A DNA stretch of 15,739 nt from Clostridiales bacterium (lineage in GTDB: Bacteria > Bacillota > Clostridia > Christensenellales > UBA3700): contig JAAVHQ010000021.1 in assembly GCA_014799645.1 (NCBI GenBank), forward strand, positions 31,661-47,399, given 5' to 3'. Shown piece by piece: positions 7,117-14,500 of this stretch. Under the pieces are notes generated by a model that was not told the DNA's origin, did not search any database, and saw nothing but the letters and a program-made list of their open reading frames with translations. Position 1 is the stretch's first letter; each line of letters opens with the position of its first letter. Position numbers and translations under genes: made by a program.

Positions 7117-7133
7117 CGTCTTTTTGTAAGACG
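7117..7133 (-). promoter_or_regulatory. Small hairpin in the ATPase leader
   Basis: CGTCTT (7117-7122) and AAGACG (7128-7133) pair around five bases in the predicted untranslated leader, about 15 bases before the Shine-Dalgarno sequence. No T-tract follows, so it is not a terminator. It may affect translation or mRNA stability. Weak evidence. Confidence 0.35.
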
Positions 7134-7149
7134 GTCATTTGAATATTAC

Positions 7150-7195
7150 ATAGTATAACATACTATCTTATAATTTAATACCTTTTTAATGTTAA
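7150..7195 (-). promoter_or_regulatory. Promoter of the ATPase gene with dyad at the start site
   Basis: On the minus strand TTAACA (7190-7195), 17 bp, TATAAG (7167-7172). Directly after the -10 is an inverted repeat with perfect seven-base arms, ATAGTAT / ATACTAT around three bases (7150-7166), covering the expected transcription start near 7160, where a repressor could act. Confidence 0.6.
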
Positions 7196-7243
7196 ATAGA
7201 CGGAAATTATTCAAAATCGCCCCATATTGGAAAAATTTGTGTA

Positions 7244-7272
7244 TTGAACAGTGTTCTAATTGATGTTAGAAT
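7244..7272 (+). promoter_or_regulatory. Promoter of the NlpC/P60 lipoprotein gene
   Basis: TTGAAC (7244-7249), 17 bp, TAGAAT (7267-7272). Six-base arms TTCTAA / TTAGAA (7254-7259 and 7266-7271) overlap the -10. GAAC-AGT-GTTC at the -35 resembles a Gram-positive SOS box but has a spacer of three instead of four, so I do not call LexA control. Confidence 0.68.
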
Positions 7273-7298
7273 GAATTCGAAAGGACAAGGAGGTCGTT

Positions 7299-8195
7299 AT
7301 GAAAAAATTTATTACGACTTTGATGGGGATAATTATGGTATGTACGCTCACGTTATGCTCGTTCGCAGCGTGTCAGAGCGGTAACGTTGAAGATATAGAA
7401 GATATTTCGACGGATTGGAAGGCAAATTGGGACAATTTCCATTTGGATAGTGAAATTCCGCCCGAAGTTGACTTGCCAAGCGCGCCCGAGGAGAATAAAG
7501 AGGAAACTCCGACTGTCAATACCGACACTCCGCAAGTTGTCGCGCCACAGGTCAAGTATTCGTCTATGATTGTCAGCGACGCGCAAGGTTTGAATATTCG
7601 TTCCGCGCCGAACAGCAGCGCTTCGATAGTCGGAAGTATGGACAAAAACGATATGTTGCGCTATGAAGGAAGCGTCAACGGTTGGTACAAAACGGTTTAT
7701 AAACAACGCGTTGCATACGTCTATGCGGGCAAGAATTACGCTCATATAGTCAATTTTAAGCAGTCCGATAGCGAGAAAATAGAGAAAATCATTTCGATAG
7801 GCGAAGAACTTATGGGATATCCGTACGTTTGGGGCTCTCAACGCTATCACTGGGGCAACGGCGTCTTAAACGCAAACTTCGTTCAGGGCGAATACGACTG
7901 CTCGGCTCTTATGCAATACATATTCTATAAAGGCGGCGGAATATTGCTTGATATGAATACCCGTACGCAGGTTTTGCAGGGTAAAACGGTCGCAAACGGC
8001 GATTTGAAAAGAGGCGACGTAATGTTCTTTACCAACGCAAGTAGGTGCAACAATACGGGTGTAGAAAGAGTAGGTCACGTGGCGTTGTATTTGGGTAATA
8101 ATTACATATTGCATACCGCTTCCGACCATGCCGTTATGGAAGAAATCAGCGCGACGAGGTGGAGTTATTTTATCACCGCCAAACGATTTGTGTAG
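7299..8195 (+). CDS. SH3b + NlpC/P60 peptidoglycan hydrolase lipoprotein
   Basis: A 298-residue lipidated cell-wall hydrolase, expected to cut peptide stems of peptidoglycan (gamma-D-Glu to diamino acid type, by family). Signal peptide with lipobox S-F-A-A-C, Cys25. An acidic and Pro/Thr-rich tether spans about 30-85. A bacterial SH3 domain covers about 88-150 (G-L-N-I-R-S-A-P-N, G-W-Y-K-T-V). The NlpC/P60 domain covers about 160-298: G-Y-P-Y-V-W-G, nucleophile Cys201 in Y-D-C-S-A-L-M, His260 in V-G-H-V-A-L-Y-L-G, and His272 as likely third residue. Between V-W-G and D-C-S there are about a dozen more residues than in typical members. Start: ATG with AAGGAGGT at 7287-7294, only four bases away, which is tight. 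It has its own promoter and is divergent from the ATPase. It probably acts outside the cell while anchored in the membrane, remodelling nearby wall. Confidence 0.95.
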   Translation: MKKFITTLMGIIMVCTLTLCSFAACQSGNVEDIEDISTDWKANWDNFHLDSEIPPEVDLPSAPEENKEETPTVNTDTPQVVAPQVKYSSMIVSDAQGLNIRSAPNSSASIVGSMDKNDMLRYEGSVNGWYKTVYKQRVAYVYAGKNYAHIVNFKQSDSEKIEKIISIGEELMGYPYVWGSQRYHWGNGVLNANFVQGEYDCSALMQYIFYKGGGILLDMNTRTQVLQGKTVANGDLKRGDVMFFTNASRCNNTGVERVGHVALYLGNNYILHTASDHAVMEEISATRWSYFITAKRFV

Positions 8196-8264
8196 CCACA
8201 AGAGAATTATATGGACAGAATAGTTATATTTATGAAAATAATAATATGGATAAAATGGGAAACA

Positions 8265-8290
8265 CGACCGCGTATAGCAATGCGCGGTCG
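8265..8290 (+). other. Strong 11-pair hairpin without T-tract
   Basis: CGACCGCG (8265-8272) pairs with CGCGGTCG (8283-8290). Three further pairs, one of them G-U, extend it to 11 pairs around an AGCA tetraloop. It lies 69 bases past the NlpC/P60 stop. No run of T follows on the plus strand (CAGTGAGTGCC), so a standard intrinsic terminator is unlikely. It may mark the processed 3' end of the mRNA, or be part of a small structured RNA. Confidence 0.6.
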
Positions 8291-8421
8291 CAGTGAGTGC
8301 CTAATGTAAAATCTTTGTAAAATATTCTGGGTAAACAAGCGCTTTCAATAGTGCAAAAACGACAAAATATCCGCTATATCTTGTGTTTTTCGGGCGAAAA
8401 AGGGCTTGAAAAATCGCTGAT

Positions 8422-8445
8422 TTCCATAATTTGGAAGGGTTTTTT
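8422..8445 (+). terminator. Weak terminator candidate before the giant gene
   Basis: TTCCA (8422-8426) and TGGAA (8432-8436) pair around five bases. GGG and then T6 (8440-8445) follow. The stem is only five pairs (six with a U-G), so this is a weak candidate for the end of the NlpC/P60 transcript. Confidence 0.3.
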
Positions 8446-8479
8446 ATATATATGCGTTAAAATTTATGTTTTTTACCCC

Positions 8480-8508
8480 TTGACTTTTGGCGCGAAAAGG
8501 AATATATT
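8480..8508 (+). promoter_or_regulatory. Promoter of the giant lipoprotein gene
   Basis: TTGACT (8480-8485), 17 bp, TATATT (8503-8508). The -10 is itself the left arm of a dyad TATATT-TAG-AATATA (8503-8517). Start of transcription is expected near 8515, 37 bases before the ATG. Confidence 0.72.
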
Positions 8509-8551
8509 TAGAATATAAGAAAGCGCAATTACGCTAATTAGGAGAGGGAAA

Positions 8552-11500
8552 ATGAAAAAATCCAAATTGATTACAACCCTGTTAATTGTTGTGGTGCTGT
8601 TGGTCACTTTGCTGTCTATCTTCACTGCGTGTGTTGAAAAAGATGAAGACAAAAAGGGAACGGACGACGATAATAAACCACCTATTACACGACCGGACGA
8701 TGGAAGCCAAGGCAATAACGGCGGCAATACTCCGGCGTCCACTTATCAAATCACGGACGTCTTCAACATGATTGCCGACGGCGTTGCGACTCCGGAGAAA
8801 GTTCTTGGCATAGATTTCGGGGTAGTCTACACTGCGCCGGATGGCAAGGACACTGCGATTGAACTCAAAGGCAACTTCTATGACACGTACAACAACGAAT
8901 TGTCATTTATTGTCTACCAGTCGCTTGCGGCGCAAGAGGAAAGAGAAAAGGTCTTCGGTCTTTATTTTGTCAATGACAAAGCGTATATCGACCTAGGGGA
9001 AGACAAGCCTTTGCTTTATCTTGAAGACTTCAATCTCAATTACATAGTTCAACTTGCGGAGAGCGGTATCGGTATGCTTGGCGGTCTTCTCGACGGCATC
9101 AATTTAGGAACGTATCAACCGATTATCAACCTCGTGTTGGCTTCGCTCTTCCCAGATATCCAAATGGAGACGACGGCTGATGGCGGTCAAAACTATACGA
9201 TTGGCGTTGAAATAAGGTCGTTCCTTGTTGACCAAGTGCCGTCCGTGCTCGGCTTATTGCCGGCTTTTGGCGTTGATTTGAGCGGCTTACCTGTCGATAT
9301 AAATGCGATTATTTCGTTTGTCGCGAATCTTTTACCTTCGGGCGCGTACACGTTGCACTCCAATTTTGACGCCAACAAAAAGTTGACGTATCTTGGATTG
9401 AATATCAACGACAGCGAGGCTAATTCGCAAATGAACATAGGCGTGACAGCGGATATCACGTCCACCGCAGTCGATACTCATATCCCTGAAATCGACGAGA
9501 CGGAACTTGTCAAATTCTCTCTTACAAATATAGAATTCTCCATTGACCTTTTGGTAGGCACGAAAACGGAGACTGTTATGGACGCGGAAGGCAACCTTGT
9601 GGAGCAACCAAAGCGTCTTGACGTAGGTGTTGTAGTAAACGACATCTTGCAACTTATCGGTAACGACGACATCGTGTTCCCGAGAGATTTATTATTACTT
9701 GAAGGCGGTACGGGACTTAGATTGACCGTTGCCATCGATTTGGATTTGAATTATAAAAAAGAGCCTGTTGACAACAACAGAATCGCAATTGAAATGTTCT
9801 TGCTCAAACAGGATGGAACTCTTGCGGACGGCGAGAATGCAAAACCGGCTGCCGGCATCTATTACATCGAGGGAAGTCTTTACGTCAACCTCGACGGATT
9901 GTTGCCGAGCTATATGCAAAATATCAACATAAAAGCAAACGTCAACCTCGACACGCTTGTTAGCGCGCTGGTTGATATGATCACCACCGCAATTGACGGC
10001 GCGCTCGGCTTGGATTTCCGTGACATAGTTGATAATTCGGGTATGAAAGTCAACGACGACGGCTCTATTGCGACGGCTTCGATTGAAGACGCTTACAAGG
10101 TGCTTTCTACCACGAACGCGAACGTAGTCACCTACTCTATGGATGAGCAAGGCAATTACGTCATCAGCGCAGGATTTAAGAACATTATTAGTTCTGTTCT
10201 TTCAATCGTAGGTTTCCAAAACTGCGTCAAAATCGAGGGCAGCAAAATCATTATTGTTGCCGACGATAATTTGATTAAAGCGATAGGAAAATTGATTGGT
10301 CAAACTATAGATTTCAGATTCCCTGATATGATACCTGAAATTGACCTCACAATCAATCTCTTCGAGGGCGGTCTTGAGAGCATTGCGGTCAATGCTACCG
10401 TATCTTCCGATCTCGACGTTGAAGTCAAGATACATCAGTTCTTGGTTGGTATCGAGGATCTCGACCTTGGCGATCGTATTTCAAATGGAATAGATAAAGA
10501 TAATACAAAATACTCGGAGTCTTTGAACGGACTTGTAGACACGTTGCTTTCGGGCATTATGCTCAGCACGCACTTTGCTATGACGTTCAACCAAGGCAAA
10601 TACAATTTTGCTCCGCTTGTAGCAAGCTTCGGTCTACCGCAGTTGGCAGATGCGGACATTATTTGGGAATTTACCGACGACTTCGTAATGGATATGTCTA
10701 TCAACGTACAAATCTCTCTCGATAGAAACAATGCTGAAAACAGCACTTTGGTATTCGAGTTGAAGATGGACGAAGATTTGCAAATCGGTCAAGGCGCTGA
10801 TGGCATTAAGTTCGAAAAAGATACTGTATTAATAGGTATATATGGATATAAAAACAGTATTTATATAGATTTATCAGGATTTAAGATAGCAAATATTACG
10901 TTGCCGAAACTCAAATTCAATTTGAACTTCTCCGACGTGGTATATTCGATTATTGACGGCGTAGTCGCGCAGTTGCTTGAATCTATGAACGTTGAGGGCG
11001 GAGACTTCGCATTCGACTTTGATTTGAGCGAACTTTTGGGTATGTCTTCTGCTCCTGCGACCGCGGCGGTTGCATTGGCTGACGGAAACAGCGATTTGAC
11101 GTCAAGAGAGGAAATCAACGCAATCATCCTTGGCATAAACAGCGACGCGATTGCTCCGGTAATTTCTATGGCGACGGTTTTGAAAGTCATAGATTTGGTT
11201 AGCCCGGGTCTTATCGACGAGTATAGAGAAGCGCTCAACCTTATGGAAGTTAACTTGCGCGTATCTATGGGCAAGACGGACGGTTTCTCGTTCGGATTTA
11301 CCGGCAATTTAGTTCCTGTAATGTATGAATATCCGGTTGATCCGTTGACGGGTAAGCAGAAGGACAGCATCTGCACCTTCTACTATGACGCTCAAGGCAA
11401 TCAACTTCTTACTCACGACGAGAACGGAAATAAGATTGTATATCAAAAGCAAAGTGAAGCAAACCCCAACGGTTACGTAACCAAAAAGTATAATTATCAG

Positions 11501-14500
11501 ACTTATGATAAAAGAGATACTGATACAGTCCGTTACGGAGAAGACACTGCATTCAGCCTCTTGTTCGAGATGGGCACGCCGAAGCACCCTGTTGTAATCG
11601 GCGCAATTCCTGAGGACAAGAAATTCAACTTTACCGCAAAGGTAGACGATTTCAACAATTACAGATCGGATTTGGTTGATGCAATATTGGACGTCGTAGG
11701 CGCGGGTACGTTGGCTCTCGACCTCACGTTGTATACGAAAGACAACGTAATGGATTTGCAAAGATTGATCAACAACGTTCTTGCCAACTTGGGCAAGAGA
11801 TTGGAGATTCCTGTCAATCTCAGTCTTGACGAATGGCAGACGGACGTTAAGTTGATGTTGCAATGGGATCTTGACCTTGATTCTTCCGCTAGAAGCGCAA
11901 TCAAGATAGAATTGCAATACAGAGGCAAGGCGCTTTTGGGCGTATACGTTTACCGCAACAACTTCGTCATTGACCTTGAAGGTCTCGGCTTGTTCAGCGC
12001 GAAACTTGTAAATACCAATCTTGTCTCCAACATATTCAGCATAATTCAAGGATACGTCGGACAAATCGAAGGTATGGATTTGAACGAGATAATCAGCGAC
12101 TTGCTTGGAAATGCGGGACTTCCGACCTTGCCGAGCGCAGGCGGTTCGACCGAAGGCGAGATTGCGACTGACGACAGCGTATCTACGATAGGCGAAGACC
12201 TCGAAATTATGGATTTGGTAAAATACCTGCTCCAAGGCGTAAGCCTTAAAAATACGGGTATCGGCCTCAACTTTACCTCTACGCTTATCAACACCTTGCT
12301 CTACGAGCTCTTGGACCTCAACTTGGGCATTGATATGACGGTTGGCGGTAGCCTTGACTTGTTCAGCAAAGAGATTGAAGATATGTTGAAACTTCAAATC
12401 GGCGTTGAGGACATTACGGTAGACGCAAATCTCGAACTTCAAATGGGAAAATCGGATTCGTCTACAATAACTATTGATAAATATAACGTTATCCCTGAAT
12501 GGGACGCTAGCGCAGGAAGAGTTCTTGCTAAAACGATGCTTGACAACCTTGATATAGGTCTCACGCTCGACATTTCCAACAACACGGCTGACACGCAGAA
12601 CTCCGACGTATGCAACGGCCCCGGATATTTGAGAATAAGAATTTGGAAAGCAGGCGCAAACGACAGACTTACGGGAGCGAAGGGCAATCCGAGAGTGACT
12701 CCGGGCGCGCTTATCGTCGGCGTATATTCGATTGACGGTACGAAGTTCAACAACAGCGCCGCAGGCAACCAAACGCCTATCGCATACATTACGATTGACT
12801 ACACGAAGACTTCTAAACAAATGGAAGTTAGAATTTGCTCGAACATTGCGAAATTGGTGGTTGATATCGGCGATACGGTAGGAACTATCGGCGTTGACCT
12901 AGATTTGCTCGATATGTTGGGAGGTATGCTTGAAGGACTCTTCACGCAAATTGACGGCGTATTCGACGGATTGAACGCAGCGGCAACTTCAACGCAAGCG
13001 CTTGCTACGGCAGACGCGAACGATGCAACTACTGACGAACCAGGACCGTTTGACGAGATATTCGCGAACCTTGATATAACCAAGCTTCTCAGCGCGGGTA
13101 TCGACGTAACTCTCTCATCCAACGGCAACTTCAACGTCAACGTAGGATTTGACCCATACACAATCAATAAGTTGATTGATGACGTATTGTCCTTGGTATT
13201 CTCAGGCGGAACGGGCAAGAAGTCTATCCTTGATTTGTCGACGATAGATATGTTCTCGGGCGATTATCTCTCCGAAGTCGTTTGGAATAGAGAGGAAGAA
13301 GGCGTATTCTGGAGATCGCTGAGAGATAAAGCGTTGTCTCCTATCATCGACGACCTTGTAAAATTCTATGCAATCAACCTTGGAAGTTTGGGTAGTTCGA
13401 TGGCATCAGGCGTAATTAAAAACTTGCGTTCTTTGGTTATCTCTTCAATCCTTCCGTTTGCGGTATTCAACGAGTTCAACGTCGGTCTCAACTTTGTTGA
13501 CGGTACGTTTGCAAACGTATACGTCACCGGCTACGACAGAGGCCAGGATATATTGGATTACGACGGCAACGTTGCTTATGCGGCGAACAAGTCGGCAAGA
13601 AAATCCGGCAATTACACGCAGATTTGGATATACAATATGTTCAGCGCCGTCGGCGATAAGGAAATTGCTATTGACGGACAGCAAGGTTTGGTAACGTGGA
13701 CGGATATTCCGGCGCAAATCGAATACACGCCTTATATCTACGCAGACGACTCGGTAGGCGTACAAGATATCTATAATAAGTACTTCAAAGATAAGAAGGC
13801 AAGTTTCCAAGACGGCGCAAGCGGTCAGCTTATCAAGGCAGACGTATCCTTCTACATGAAGTCGTACACTCGTGGCAATATCACGTATACGTATCCGACC
13901 GACGGTAGTATCAACAACTATTCGACCACTCCTGTGACTACGGACGAACTTGTAGTATTGAGAGAAAAAGGTACTTATATAATTCAAGCAAGAGCGAAAT
14001 TCGGCACGACGACGAGAACGATGGATATTGAAATCGAAGCTCTCGGTCTCGGCAGCGGAATTTTGAGAGTAGAACCGTTCTCCATGCACGTCTACGACCA
14101 AATGCCTGACTTTATCACGGTAGTAATGAAGGACGAGACGACGAGAAAGATAAGCACAGACTATTTGCAATTCACAGGCTTAGAGCCTGCGGGTTACACA
14201 GCGCACGAAGTCACCGCAACGGTACACTTCCCGAGAACGACGCAAGAGGATATGCAAGTAACGGTTACTTACCTTGATTCGACCGTAACCTCGGCAATCG
14301 TAAACGGCGATGCAATCAGCGCAGTCGACGACGTACCGAGATTGGTAATAGACCTCTATGACTACGAACTCACGGAAGATTCGAGCATAATGGACTACGT
14401 ATCGGATAGATTCTTCTTCAAGTATATCGACGGAAGAGCGGACAGCATTTTGGTCAACGGCGCATGGCAGTATGACCAAGAAGCGGTTGACGCATTCTAT

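Larger units (their letters stand above)
8196..8551. other. 356-bp intergenic region before the giant lipoprotein gene
   Basis: No gene of convincing length or ribosome binding site is seen on either strand. In order it holds a strong hairpin without T-tract (8265-8290), a stretch of unassigned AT-rich sequence, a weak hairpin with GGG and T6 (8422-8445), and a good promoter (8480-8508). A short leader of about 37 bases follows, with the Shine-Dalgarno AGGAGAGG at 8540-8547. Confidence 0.7.

Noticed and set aside
7246..7256. GAAC-AGT-GTTC at the NlpC/P60 promoter as a LexA (SOS) box
   Set aside because: The Gram-positive box has four bases between GAAC and GTTC; here there are three, and a cell-wall hydrolase is not a typical SOS gene.
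11309..12820. Long open frame of about 500 codons on the minus strand
   Set aside because: It is antisense to the giant plus-strand gene, has no ribosome binding site or recognisable domain, and the plus frame shows repeats and a lipobox. The minus frame is open because of codon bias in the plus gene.
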